DNA from: Roseateles amylovorans
GTDB lineage: Bacteria; Pseudomonadota; Gammaproteobacteria; Burkholderiales; Burkholderiaceae_C
Assembly: GCF_025398155.2 (NCBI RefSeq)
Contig: NZ_CP104562.2
Coordinates: 3,472,001 to 3,536,000, forward strand
Direction: 5' to 3'
DNA: 64,000 nt
The position numbers and the translations under genes are program-made. The notes under the pieces were generated by a model. The model saw only the letters and a list, made by a program, of their open reading frames with translations. It had not been told where the DNA came from and did no database searches. Of the stretch, positions 46,759 to 60,164 are shown piece after piece (within the stretch, counting starts at the first letter, position 1; every line of letters starts with the position of its first letter).

Positions 46759-47970
46759 TCATTGGGCCGAAGCGGCTGACGCCATCGGCAGAGCAGGCAC
46801 GGCGGTGCCGGCGGCGGGCGCGCCGGTGCTGCCGGTCATCGCGGGCACCTTGCCCGTGGCGGCCAGCTTGGTCAGTTCCACGCGCTGGCCATTGATCAGC
46901 GTGCTGGCCGGATTGCGCAGGATCTGGCTGCCTTGCTTGACGCCGCTGTTGACGACATACAGGCCTTGCCGGTCATCCCGAGCGCCCAGTCGAACTTCGG
47001 TCTTGGCGATCTTGCCATCCGCGACCGCCCAGACATAGGCCTTGTCGCCCTCTCGCATCAGGGCGCTGTCGGCGACCATCAAGGCGGACACGCTGCTGGA
47101 CTGCACCCGGCCTTCGGCATACAGACCGGCCACGCCGGGCTGCTGCTGGCCCGCGAAGTCCACCAGCACTTCGACCTGCCGGGTGTTGGCATTCGCGGCC
47201 TGGGCGATGCGGCGCACCTTGCCCTGGAAGTCCACCTGCGGATAGCCGTTGACGCGGAAGTACACCGTCTGGCCCAGTTTCAGTTCGGACATCCGGTCGG
47301 CGGACACCAGGCCCTCGAAGCGCATGCTGGCGGGATCCATGACCTTGATCAGTTCCTTGCCCAGTTGCGCGGAATCGCCGGGCGAGACCTTGCGGTCGCT
47401 GACCACGCCGTCGAACGGTGCACGCACTTCGGTGCGTTGCTGCTGCTGGCGAGCGGTGGCCACCCGCGCCTTGGCGGCGACCAGGTCGCTCTGGGCGTTG
47501 TTGCGGCGGATCTCGGCGTCTTCCATCGCCTGGATGGAGCTCATGCCTTGGGCTTGCAGGGTCTTGAGCCGTTGGTACTGCCGTTCGGCCTGGTCGAAGC
47601 TTTGGGAAGCGGCGCGGGCGGATTCGTCGGCGGACTGGACGGAATCGCGGATGGCGGTGTCGTCCAGACGGACCAGCAGATCGCCGCGCTTCACGCGTTC
47701 GCCGTTCTCCTTGTGCACCGACAGCACGATGGCCTGCAGCTCGGCGCGCAGATCGGCGCGGCGCTCGGGCTGGATGGACCCGGTGATCACCGGGCCGCTG
47801 GCGTACGCACTGACGCCCAGCGTCTGAAGATCCTCGGGGGCAACGAGCAGACTGGGTGCGCTGGCGGCGGCGCTGGCAGGGTCTGCCTTCTTCTTGTCGC
47901 CTTCGGCAGGTTTGCCGCAACCGGCGAGCAGGGACGCAATGACAAGGGCAAGCAGCGTCGGACGCAACAT
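46759..47970 (-). CDS. RND efflux periplasmic adaptor lipoprotein
   Basis: 403 aa. Lipobox LLAGC (Cys 18) attaches it to the inner membrane. The lipoyl domain has RAELQAIVLSVHKENGERVKRGD (landmark VKRGDLLVRLDD), a short coiled coil follows at about 110-185, then RAPFDGVVSDRKVSPGD, a beta-barrel and a Pro/Ala tail. It bridges the RND pump to the outer-membrane channel. The ATG is at 47970 with a weak GGAG-like site. No regulator gene adjoins. Confidence 0.92.
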   Translation of the reverse strand: MLRPTLLALVIASLLAGCGKPAEGDKKKADPASAAASAPSLLVAPEDLQTLGVSAYASGPVITGSIQPERRADLRAELQAIVLSVHKENGERVKRGDLLVRLDDTAIRDSVQSADESARAASQSFDQAERQYQRLKTLQAQGMSSIQAMEDAEIRRNNAQSDLVAAKARVATARQQQQRTEVRAPFDGVVSDRKVSPGDSAQLGKELIKVMDPASMRFEGLVSADRMSELKLGQTVYFRVNGYPQVDFQGKVRRIAQAANANTRQVEVLVDFAGQQQPGVAGLYAEGRVQSSSVSALMVADSALMREGDKAYVWAVADGKIAKTEVRLGARDDRQGLYVVNSGVKQGSQILRNPASTLINGQRVELTKLAATGKVPAMTGSTGAPAAGTAVPALPMASAASAQ

Positions 47971-48291
47971 GAAGCGGGCTCCGGGATTCTGGTCAGATGG
48001 GCGTAAAGAAACTTTTCGGGCGCAAAGCGCAAAAAGGCGCGCTAGCTTAACGTCAATAACCCCACGTGAAGGTGGTCACACCTGCGGTCTATCCCTGCTT
48101 TCTGACGTTCCATCGCAACCCTTGACCGGGAGACTTGGTCCATCGGCCGCTTTCGCTGGTTGACCCAGGACAAACCCTCACTTGAAGCGAGCGGGCGTCG
48201 GGATGGCTTCCATGACTTGGATGGCTTTGGCCGAGCCGAGGCGGGCAAGCCGCGATGTCCGGCCCGTCACGCGAGGTCTTTGCGGCCTGGC
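47971..48291. other. 321-base gap upstream of the RND adaptor
   Basis: Same-strand gap between lhr and the adaptor gene. I see no ORF with a ribosome site, no clear terminator and no RNA gene. Confidence 0.5.
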
Positions 48292-52947
<4,656 letters not shown>

Positions 52948-53054
52948 CGCTCGAAAATGAGGTCAGGTTCGGGGAACTCAACGTCGGACCGGTCCACAGG
53001 ATCGCATACGTCGGCCGGTTGTGGGCAAGCGCGGCGCCACGCGCTCCCCCCGCA

Positions 53055-53128
53055 CGGATCGATGGATCGATGGATCGATCGATAGCTCCATAGACCGCTG
53101 GATCGACCCATGGATCGATGGATGGATC
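53055..53128. repeat. GGATCGAT-type short repeats
   Basis: The 8-base unit GGATCGAT recurs at 53055, 53063, 53071 and 53111, with diverged copies between, in the 282-base divergent gap between lhr and the methyltransferase. I see nothing else there. Confidence 0.7.
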
Positions 53129-53229
53129 GCGCGTCGAACCAAAGCCAGGCACATCCGCGACTTTCCGCCCCGCGATCTCAGCGAATTGCCGATAGGCCCG
53201 CGCCCCGGTTGCGCTCAGCATGCCCAGCC

Positions 53230-53943
53230 ATGACCGCACCGCTGCCTGATCCCATCGCCATGACTGACGAGGACGTGTTCCGACCCTCCGAATACACCGC
53301 CGCCCTGCTGCGCCAGTTGCGGCTGCGCCCGCCCTGCACCGGGCGGGTGCTGGAGATCGGCACCGGCAGCGGCGTGGTGTTGGCGGCCCTGGCCGCGCAG
53401 GGCGCGCGGGAGGTGGTCGGGGTGGACATCGAACCCGAGGCGGTGCGCCGCACCCAGGCCCTGCTGCAGGCGCAGGCCGTCGCCCATGCCACGGTGCGCT
53501 GCGGGGACCTGTGGACGCCGCTGGCGGGTGAACGCTTTGACCTGGTGGTCTTCAATCCGCCCCAACTGCCGGTGCGGGACGACGGGGTCGCCGGCCATCG
53601 CCTGCGGACCTGGAGCGACGGCGGTCCGCACGGCCGCGACGTGCTCGACCGGTTCCTGGACGGCCTGCGGGACCATCTCGCGCCGCAGGCGTCGGCGCTG
53701 ATCACCCACAGCAGCTTTGTCGGCCTGGACCTGACGCTGGAGCGGCTGCGCGACCGCGGGCTGCGCGCCGAGGTGGCGCAGACCGTGTCGGTGCCGGTGC
53801 CGGCCTGGAAACTGCGGCTGCTGCCGCCACGCTGGCTGGAGCGCCACCTGGGACAGTCGCTGCACAGCGTCGGGCCCTACGTCTTCTGCGACTTCCAGGT
53901 GATCGAGATCCGACATGCGGATGCCGCGACCTTGGCGCGCTGA
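53230..53943 (+). CDS. SAM-dependent methyltransferase (HemK/PrmC-like)
   Basis: 237 aa, Rossmann-type class I methyltransferase. The SAM motif I is VLEIGTGSGVVLA. The acidic loop is VVGVDIEPEA. The catalytic NPPQLP sits in VVFNPPQLPV, as in N-methyltransferases of the HemK/PrmC/RlmG group, which act on amide or amino nitrogens. The target is unknown. The ATG at 53230 is chosen because the longer frame before it runs through GATC repeats. Its 3' end overlaps the receptor-permease gene by 29 bases. Confidence 0.85.
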   Translation: MTAPLPDPIAMTDEDVFRPSEYTAALLRQLRLRPPCTGRVLEIGTGSGVVLAALAAQGAREVVGVDIEPEAVRRTQALLQAQAVAHATVRCGDLWTPLAGERFDLVVFNPPQLPVRDDGVAGHRLRTWSDGGPHGRDVLDRFLDGLRDHLAPQASALITHSSFVGLDLTLERLRDRGLRAEVAQTVSVPVPAWKLRLLPPRWLERHLGQSLHSVGPYVFCDFQVIEIRHADAATLAR

Positions 53944-55582
53944 TCGGCTTCGCTGGGTCGCCGCCTTCGTCCTGCTCCTGGGCGGATGGTGGGCAGCGTC
54001 GCGCTCGGTTGCAGAACCGCTTCCTGCGCCGGACGCGGCGACCTTGGCCGCAGTCCGAGCCGCGTTGCCGTCGGACTGCACGGCCACGGCGGCCACGCTG
54101 GAGACGCTGTCGCGGGTGCTGTGTCTGGGCGAACTGCGGGTGGGCATCCGCGGCGATTACCCGCCCTTTGGCGAGGCCACGCCGGATGGACCTCGCGGCT
54201 TGGAGCCGGCGCTGGCGGGTCGGATCGCGGAGGCCCTCGGGGTACGGCTGCGCTTTGTCGAGGTCAACGCCGCCGACCGCATGGTCGCGCTGGGCGACGG
54301 CCGGGTGGACCTGCTCATCGCCACCACCGGCCACACGCTGCAGCGGGACAGCCAGGCGATCTTCGTGCGGCCGCACTACTATGAATCGCGCACCGTCGTG
54401 GTCGGCCAGCGCAAGTCGATGCCGCATCAGGCGCGGGACCTGGAAGCGCTGTCGGGGCTGACGGTCTGTGTCACCGTGGGGAATTCGACCAATGCGGACC
54501 TGGCCGTCGAGGGTGCCCGGCTGATGTTGTTCAGCAGTGCCCGGCGGCTGGTGGATCAGGTCCACAACGGCACCTGCGCCCTCGCCGCCCATGACGACAC
54601 CCTGCTCCTGCCGCAGTTGCCGGCGAGCTACGAGGTGAAGCTGTCGTTCGCGCCGTTGCCATGGAGCGTGGTCGTGGGCCGCGACGGGCCGGTCATGGCG
54701 CGATGGCTCAGCCGCACGATGCAACGCTTGCATGCCGATGGCGCCCTGCTCCGGCTCGCCGAGGCCCACGGCGTGGCCACCCCGTGGCTGCGGCAGCAAC
54801 AGGCGCGGTGGCGTTCGCCGCCCTGCGACACCCCTCAGACGCTGGACCCGGTGCGTTGCCTCGATCCGCCGCGCGACAACCAACTGGTCCCCACCCGCAT
54901 CGCCGGCAGCGTCGAGCGACTGGAGCAATGGCTGCAAGAGCGATTCGGCGTCGACGTCACCCTGGCGATGCTGAAAACGCAGGTCGCCTTGCGCTTGTTC
55001 ATGGAGGGCGTGGGCTATTCGATCGCCCTGGTGGCCGGTGCGGTGTTGGCCACGGTGGTCCTGGCGTTGGGTTTCGGCGCCGGGCTGACCGCGCGCTCCC
55101 GCTGGCTGCGCTGGCCGATGTGGGCCACGCTGCTGATGATGCAATCCACGCCCATGGTCATGTTCATGGCGGCGGCCGGCATGGTGCTGGCCAGCCTGGG
55201 CTGGAGCACGCCCGGCATGGCCTGGGGCGTGGCGGTGATCGTGCTGGGCCTGTTCAACGGCAGCAATGCCGGTCAGGCCGTGGCCGAGGCCCGCCAGCGG
55301 CTGCGCGCCGATGGCCACCCGGGCCACCTGCGGACTGCGGCCGTGCGGGCCCGTGCGCAGATCGCTTCTTTTGCGGCGAATGCCACGCGGGGCAGTCCGG
55401 TGGCTTCCCTGATCGGCGTGCCGGAACTGCTCGCCGCTCAGACCGACATTGCCTCCTTCTCCAGCGAGCGCGTGACGACCTTTGCGTTGCTGCTGATCTT
55501 CTACATGGCGCTGGTGTCGGGGGTGGTGGCGGTGCTGCAGGTCGTGCAGGGTCGCCTGCAACGCGCGGAGAACGGTCGATGA
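53915..55582 (+). CDS. Amino-acid-type ABC receptor fused to permease
   Basis: 555 aa. A signal/anchor at about 13-30 is followed by a type-3 solute-binding domain (about 60-290: CLGELRVGIRGDYPPFGEATP, with RVGIRGDYPPFGE as the family start). A linker and then a His/Glu-type permease domain follow from about 355 to 545 (five helices). The permease loop is TRGSPVASLIGVPELLAAQTDI (landmark GSPVASLIGVPEL), where the ABC ATPase contact normally lies. Fusion of receptor and permease is uncommon. The second permease gene overlaps its stop (ATGA). No ATP-binding gene lies nearby. Confidence 0.85.
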   Translation: MRMPRPWRADRLRWVAAFVLLLGGWWAASRSVAEPLPAPDAATLAAVRAALPSDCTATAATLETLSRVLCLGELRVGIRGDYPPFGEATPDGPRGLEPALAGRIAEALGVRLRFVEVNAADRMVALGDGRVDLLIATTGHTLQRDSQAIFVRPHYYESRTVVVGQRKSMPHQARDLEALSGLTVCVTVGNSTNADLAVEGARLMLFSSARRLVDQVHNGTCALAAHDDTLLLPQLPASYEVKLSFAPLPWSVVVGRDGPVMARWLSRTMQRLHADGALLRLAEAHGVATPWLRQQQARWRSPPCDTPQTLDPVRCLDPPRDNQLVPTRIAGSVERLEQWLQERFGVDVTLAMLKTQVALRLFMEGVGYSIALVAGAVLATVVLALGFGAGLTARSRWLRWPMWATLLMMQSTPMVMFMAAAGMVLASLGWSTPGMAWGVAVIVLGLFNGSNAGQAVAEARQRLRADGHPGHLRTAAVRARAQIASFAANATRGSPVASLIGVPELLAAQTDIASFSSERVTTFALLLIFYMALVSGVVAVLQVVQGRLQRAENGR

Positions 55583-56229
55583 CACCGAGCCTGCTCCAGA
55601 CGCTGCCGGTGTTCGCGCCGGCCTTTGTGCGTGCGTTGGGCACCAATCTGTCCCTGGCGGCGGATGCGCTGGCCCTGGGCTTTCCGGTCGGCGTGCTGCT
55701 GGGGATGCTGTGCCTGCCGGCGCGGACACCGGACGACACCACGGTGTGGCGTCGCTTGGGAGCCCGGGGGGCTGCCGCCGCGTTGGCGCTGATGCGTGCG
55801 GCACCGGCCTTTGTGGTGATGTTCGTGCTGCTGAATGCGCTGCCGACGCGATGGGAGGTGTCGGCCGGGGGCGCGGTGGCGCTGTCGCTGGCGGTCTATG
55901 CGGCGGCCTTCGTCGCGGACACCGCGCTGGTGGCGGTGATGGATTGGCGCTCCGGCGCCCGCGGCGGTGCGGTGCTCTTCGTCCTGGGACTGGCTCGGGC
56001 GTACTTCGTGATGGTGTTGTCCAGCGGCTTCGGCGCGGCCATCGGCGTCACCGAGGCCACGGCGGTCACCTTGCGCACCTTGGAACGGCTGGGCACCACC
56101 TCGGACCGACTGCTGCTCATCGGCGGCGTGGTGCTGGTCTTTGTCGCCCTCCGACAGAGCCTCTACGCCGCGATCTTCGTGGTGCGACGCCTGGTCGAAA
56201 CGCACCTGCTGCGAGATCGGGCGGGCTGA
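55579..56229 (+). CDS. Amino-acid-type ABC permease
   Basis: 216 aa with five hydrophobic segments, second half of a polar amino-acid-type ABC permease. The typical EAA-loop is diverged: GFGAAIGVTEATAVTLRTLERL (landmarks GAAIGVTEAT) where the family has G-x(9-12)-P. The ATG at 55579 sits in an ATGA overlap with the fusion gene, so the two permeases surely work together. ATPase and substrate are unknown. Confidence 0.82.
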   Translation: MTPSLLQTLPVFAPAFVRALGTNLSLAADALALGFPVGVLLGMLCLPARTPDDTTVWRRLGARGAAAALALMRAAPAFVVMFVLLNALPTRWEVSAGGAVALSLAVYAAAFVADTALVAVMDWRSGARGGAVLFVLGLARAYFVMVLSSGFGAAIGVTEATAVTLRTLERLGTTSDRLLLIGGVVLVFVALRQSLYAAIFVVRRLVETHLLRDRAG

Positions 56230-56273
56230 TTGGCGATCAGCCATCGGTATTCCGAATCAGGCACCAGCACCCA

Positions 56274-56405
56274 GCGATCAGCGATCAGCGATCAGCGATC
56301 AGCGATCAGCGATCAGCGTTGAGCATTGAGCAATCAGCGGTCCGCAATCGGCAATCGGCAGTGGACAGTGGGCGTTAGGCAGTGGGCGTTAGGCAGTGGG
56401 CAGTG
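56274..56405. repeat. Heptamer GCGATCA and 14-mer repeats
   Basis: Six exact GCGATCA units run from 56274 to 56315. From 56368, two GTGGGCGTTAGGCA units and a partial third follow. They fill the gap between the convergent permease and TAXI genes, where no hairpin terminator is clear. Confidence 0.88.
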
Positions 56406-56425
56406 GCCGGGCGATCACCACCGCT

Positions 56426-57652
56426 TCACATGTGCGGACGCAACCGCTCCAACCGATCCCTCGCGATCTGTTCCCGCCCCTCACGCACGATCACCGGCTC
56501 CACCAGCCTGAACATCATCCGGCCCAACCAGCCCGGCCGTACGCCACGCTCCACGCGACGCTGCAACCAGCCAAGCCACTGGAGCGCCACGCCCAGCACA
56601 GCCGCGTCGATGAAGCCATTGAGCGACTGCAGCGTGCCGAAGGCCGACACCAGCGCCAGCAATGCCAGCGCGGGTCCCCAATAGGCATCCACCAGACCGG
56701 CGAGCGATGGCGGCAGATGCGCAAACAGCCAGGGCGTTCCGCTCTTGGCCCATTCGACGGCCAACGGATGCACCGGCAGCGCGGCACCGGCCTGACGCGG
56801 ATACACCCCCGCATCCGACACCAGCGTCTGGCCCTTGTGCACATCGTTCATCGCCTGCAGCAGCGCATAGAGCACGGCGGGATGGATGTCATCCCGAACG
56901 ACGACGTTCTCGGTCGCGCCGATCAGCAGGATGTCGCGCGCGGGCAGCGGGGCCTTCAGGTCGAAGGACCCTCGGACCAGCGTGGCGGGCTTCAGATAGT
57001 CGATGTTGCGGGCGATGCCCAGGCTGTCGTTGATCGAGTACATGATCAAGCCGGGGTCTTCGGCCAGGCCGCGGACCAGGGCGTTGTCCGGCGCCAGCAT
57101 GAAGAAGCCGGCGTCGAACTCGCCGCGCTGCAGTGCCGCGGCGGCCTCGTTCATCTGGCGGTAGGCAAAGGCGGTGTTCTGCGGCGTCACCTCATAGCGC
57201 GCCAGCACATCATGGGTCGCTTGCGCGGTGGCGCTGCCCTCCAGCGGCATCACCAGCCGCCGGCCGGCCAAGCCCGCGAGCGTGGGCGGCTCGCCCCAGC
57301 CGCGTCGCAGGAACAGGAACAGCGGCTGCAGCTCGACCACGCCGGCCGAGGTCACGTTCGGATGGCGCGCCGGGTCGACGCGCTGGGCGGTGAAGCCCAC
57401 CTGCACGCCGGTGGCCGCGTTGTCGAGCTTGTCGATGATGCGCAGGCTGTCGTCCTGGTTGCGCACCTCGACGCGCAGTCGCTGCGCAGCCAGATGCGAG
57501 GCATACAGACGCGCATGCGTGTCGAACGACCCGCCCCGCGGGCCGGCCTGGATGACGACCTGCTCCGGCGGCAGCGCCCGCCCCAGATTGCCCGCTGCCG
57601 CCCACCACAGGGCGGCCAGCACCACCAGGACCAACACACTCATGCGCGACAT
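56426..57652 (-). CDS. TAXI-family solute receptor with C-terminal membrane helices
   Basis: 408 aa. A signal or anchor helix is at about 5-20. The TAXI (TRAP-associated immunogenic) receptor fold follows (VVIQAGPRGGSFDTHARLYA, landmark AGPRGGSFD; LVMPLEGSATAQA). After about 325 there are one or two further hydrophobic stretches (YWGPALALLALVSAFGTL), which free TAXI receptors lack. It may therefore be a membrane-bound receptor. AGGAG lies 6 bases before the ATG. No TRAP permease gene adjoins, so its partner is unknown. Confidence 0.82.
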   Translation of the reverse strand: MSRMSVLVLVVLAALWWAAAGNLGRALPPEQVVIQAGPRGGSFDTHARLYASHLAAQRLRVEVRNQDDSLRIIDKLDNAATGVQVGFTAQRVDPARHPNVTSAGVVELQPLFLFLRRGWGEPPTLAGLAGRRLVMPLEGSATAQATHDVLARYEVTPQNTAFAYRQMNEAAAALQRGEFDAGFFMLAPDNALVRGLAEDPGLIMYSINDSLGIARNIDYLKPATLVRGSFDLKAPLPARDILLIGATENVVVRDDIHPAVLYALLQAMNDVHKGQTLVSDAGVYPRQAGAALPVHPLAVEWAKSGTPWLFAHLPPSLAGLVDAYWGPALALLALVSAFGTLQSLNGFIDAAVLGVALQWLGWLQRRVERGVRPGWLGRMMFRLVEPVIVREGREQIARDRLERLRPHM

Positions 57653-57935
57653 CGACAGCTCCTGAAAGACGCCTTCGCGGCGTCCTCCAGATCATGTCCC
57701 GGAAGGCCACGCGCGGCGCGCGCGTCCGCGCGATCGCGGGATTCCGGAACCTCAAAATCAGCTGTGGTCCTAGACCGCGGCGTGCCGATCGTGATGCTGG
57801 CGCCACATGACGCTTCAGCCGTGTCGATGGGTCGAGAGGCTCTGCGGAGGGATCGGTCGAGGTCCGGTCGCGGCGGCTGCCCGCCGATGCAACCCATTCA
57901 CCCTCACGTGGCCCGCAGCAAGTGGTCACAGGCCG

Positions 57936-58943
57936 TCAATCCGCCTGGATCTTCGCCGAGGTGATGACCTTGCCCCAGCGTTGGAACTCGGCCGCGCTGT
58001 GGGCGTCCAGCTTCTTCGGGTCCATGTAGTCGGCGGTGGCGCCCAGTTCCGCCGCCTTTTGCTTGAACGCGGGGGTGGCCATCAGCCGGGCGATCTCGCT
58101 GGTCAGCCGGTCGACCACCGCCGGCGGCGTCTTCGACGGCGCGAAGACGGCGAACCAGGAGCCGGCATCCAGGTCGGGCAGCCCGGCCTGGGCGGCCGTC
58201 GGCACGTTGGGCAATGAGCTGAGACGCTCCAGCCCGGTCACCGCCAACGCCCTGACCTTGCCCGAGGCGATGAAGGGCATGAACGGGGGCGGCGTGCCGA
58301 AGGTGAGGTCCACCTGGCCGCCCAGCAGATCCTGAAGCGCCGGCCCGGTGCCCTTGTAGGGCACATGCACCATCTCGATGCCGGCCTGCTGCTCCAGCAT
58401 CACGCCGGTCACATGCTGCAACGAGCCATTGCCGGACGAGGCGAACGACAGCTTGCCGGGGTTCTTCTTGGCATAGGCGATCAGCTCAGCCGTGGTCTTC
58501 ACCGGCAGGCCTTCCCGCACCACGATCAGTTGCGGGGCGCTCAGCACATTGGCGACCGGCCGAAGGTCCTTCAGGTCCCACTGCGCGGACTTCTGGATGT
58601 GCGGCGTGATCACGTGATAGCCGGAGTACTGCATCAACAGCGTGTAGCCGTCCGGTTCGGCCCGCTTGACCGCCACCGCTGCGAGCGCGCCGCTGGCGCC
58701 CGCGCGGTTGTCCACCACCACCGTCTGCCCCAGCGCCTTGCCCAGCGGCTCGGCCAGCAGGCGCGCGGCAATGTCGGTCGTGCCTCCGGGCGCCGCACCG
58801 ACGATCAGCGTGATCGGCTTGCTCGGATACGGGGTCTGAGCGTGCGCCGCCGGCGCGAGCAGGCCCAGCGCGGCCGAGCCCGCCGCGGCCAGCAGGGTCT
58901 GCGCCAGCAGGCGGCGGGGCATGGGGAGGGGGGTGCGGGTCAT
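57936..58943 (-). CDS. Bug/TctC-family periplasmic solute receptor
   Basis: 335 aa, including a signal peptide of about 38 residues that ends HAQ. It has the Bug fold: YPSKPITLIVGAAPGGTTDIAARL (landmark PGGTTDIAAR), VVVDNRAGASG, HVPYKGTGPALQDLLGGQV and GLPDLDAGSWFAVFAP. These proteins bind carboxylates such as citrate, itaconate or dicarboxylates for TTT transport. GGAG precedes the ATG at 58943. It is the last gene of a same-strand run with an HMG-CoA-lyase-like enzyme and a CoA-transferase, which suggests uptake of their substrate. Confidence 0.9.
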   Translation of the reverse strand: MTRTPLPMPRRLLAQTLLAAAGSAALGLLAPAAHAQTPYPSKPITLIVGAAPGGTTDIAARLLAEPLGKALGQTVVVDNRAGASGALAAVAVKRAEPDGYTLLMQYSGYHVITPHIQKSAQWDLKDLRPVANVLSAPQLIVVREGLPVKTTAELIAYAKKNPGKLSFASSGNGSLQHVTGVMLEQQAGIEMVHVPYKGTGPALQDLLGGQVDLTFGTPPPFMPFIASGKVRALAVTGLERLSSLPNVPTAAQAGLPDLDAGSWFAVFAPSKTPPAVVDRLTSEIARLMATPAFKQKAAELGATADYMDPKKLDAHSAAEFQRWGKVITSAKIQAD

Positions 58944-59019
58944 GGTTTGTCTCCGAGGTCGCCGCTCAAGCGGCTTTGTTGTGTGAGGTCCGAGGGAAGA
59001 ATCGGGTACGGCGCGAGGC

Positions 59020-60153
59020 TCAGCCGTCACGCGCCAAAGCGCGCTCCCGGATGGCGTCGAGGTCGCGCGGCACCGGGTGCAGGTCCAGCCGCCGGCCGGC
59101 GCTGACGATCTGGCTGGGCACCGGGTGGCCGATCAAGGCCGGCAGCCGCTTGGCGGCGGCCACCAGTCGCGGCAGATCGACGCCGCTGTCGTAGCCCATG
59201 CACTGCAGGGCGTGGACGATTTCCTCGGTGCAGACATTCCCCGTCGCGCCCGGCGCATAAGGGCAGCCGCCCAGCCCGCCCAGCGAGGCATCAAAGCGAT
59301 CCGCGCCGGCCTCGATGGCGGCGATCACATTGGCCAGGCCCATACCGCGGGTGTTGTGGAAGTGAAGCGTCCATTCGGCTTGGGGCCATCGTTCGCGGCA
59401 GACACGCACCAACGCGAGGACCTGCGACGGATAGGCCATGCCGGTGGTGTCGCACAAGGTCACGCCCCGCGCACCCAACTCGTCGATGAACCGCTCGCAC
59501 CAGCCCAGCACCGTCGGCACCGGCACGTCGCCTTCCATCGGACAACCGAAGGCACACGACAGGGACACGTTGAGCGGAACAGCGGCCTGGCGCGCCAAGG
59601 CCGCCACCTCCGACAGTCCGCGAAACGACTGGGCTCGCGTCATCCGCAGGTTGGTCAGGTTGTGGGTCTCGCTGGCGGACATCACCAGGTTGAGCTCGTC
59701 GGCGCGCGCCTCGATGGCGCGCTCGGCGCCGCGCACATTGGGCACCAGCACCGTGTAGACGACACCCGGCCGGCGGCGGATGCCCTGCATGACCTCCGAG
59801 GCATCGGCCAGCACCGGGATGGCCATGGGCGAGACGAAGGAGGTGACCTCGATCTTCGCCAGGCCGGCGTCGGACAGCGCATCGACCAGCGCAATCTTGT
59901 CGGCCGTCGGCACGAACACGGGCTCCGCCTGCAGCCCGTCCCGCATCCCGACGTCCTGCATGAACACGCGGCGGCCGTGGCCGGTCCAGGCGCTGGCCGT
60001 CGCGGCCGTGTTGGCGGTGTCGGCGGTAGCGTCGAGGTGGGAAGTGGCGGTCACGTTTGAGCTCTCGTTGGCGTTCGGTTTGGGGTTTGGGGTCGAGTCG
60101 GCCTTCGAGGCAGCGTCCGAGGCGACGTTCAAGTTGATGCTCGAGGGATTCAT
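59020..60153 (-). CDS. Hydroxymethylglutaryl-CoA lyase-like protein
   Basis: 377 aa. The first about 55 residues are a low-complexity Ala/Asn/Thr leader of a kind unusual for the family. The TIM barrel has VGMRDGLQAE (Arg catalytic; the usual is VGPRDGLQNE), LHFHNTRGMGLAN metal His pair, and the signature GLGGCPYAPGATGNVCTEE with the active Cys. It would split 3-hydroxy-3-methylglutaryl-CoA, or a related citramalyl-type CoA, into acetyl-CoA and a keto-acid. The ATG at 60153 has GAGG upstream. The CoA-transferase gene ends 11 bases before it. Confidence 0.9.
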   Translation of the reverse strand: MNPSSINLNVASDAASKADSTPNPKPNANESSNVTATSHLDATADTANTAATASAWTGHGRRVFMQDVGMRDGLQAEPVFVPTADKIALVDALSDAGLAKIEVTSFVSPMAIPVLADASEVMQGIRRRPGVVYTVLVPNVRGAERAIEARADELNLVMSASETHNLTNLRMTRAQSFRGLSEVAALARQAAVPLNVSLSCAFGCPMEGDVPVPTVLGWCERFIDELGARGVTLCDTTGMAYPSQVLALVRVCRERWPQAEWTLHFHNTRGMGLANVIAAIEAGADRFDASLGGLGGCPYAPGATGNVCTEEIVHALQCMGYDSGVDLPRLVAAAKRLPALIGHPVPSQIVSAGRRLDLHPVPRDLDAIRERALARDG

Positions 60154-60164
60154 CACCACCTCGC

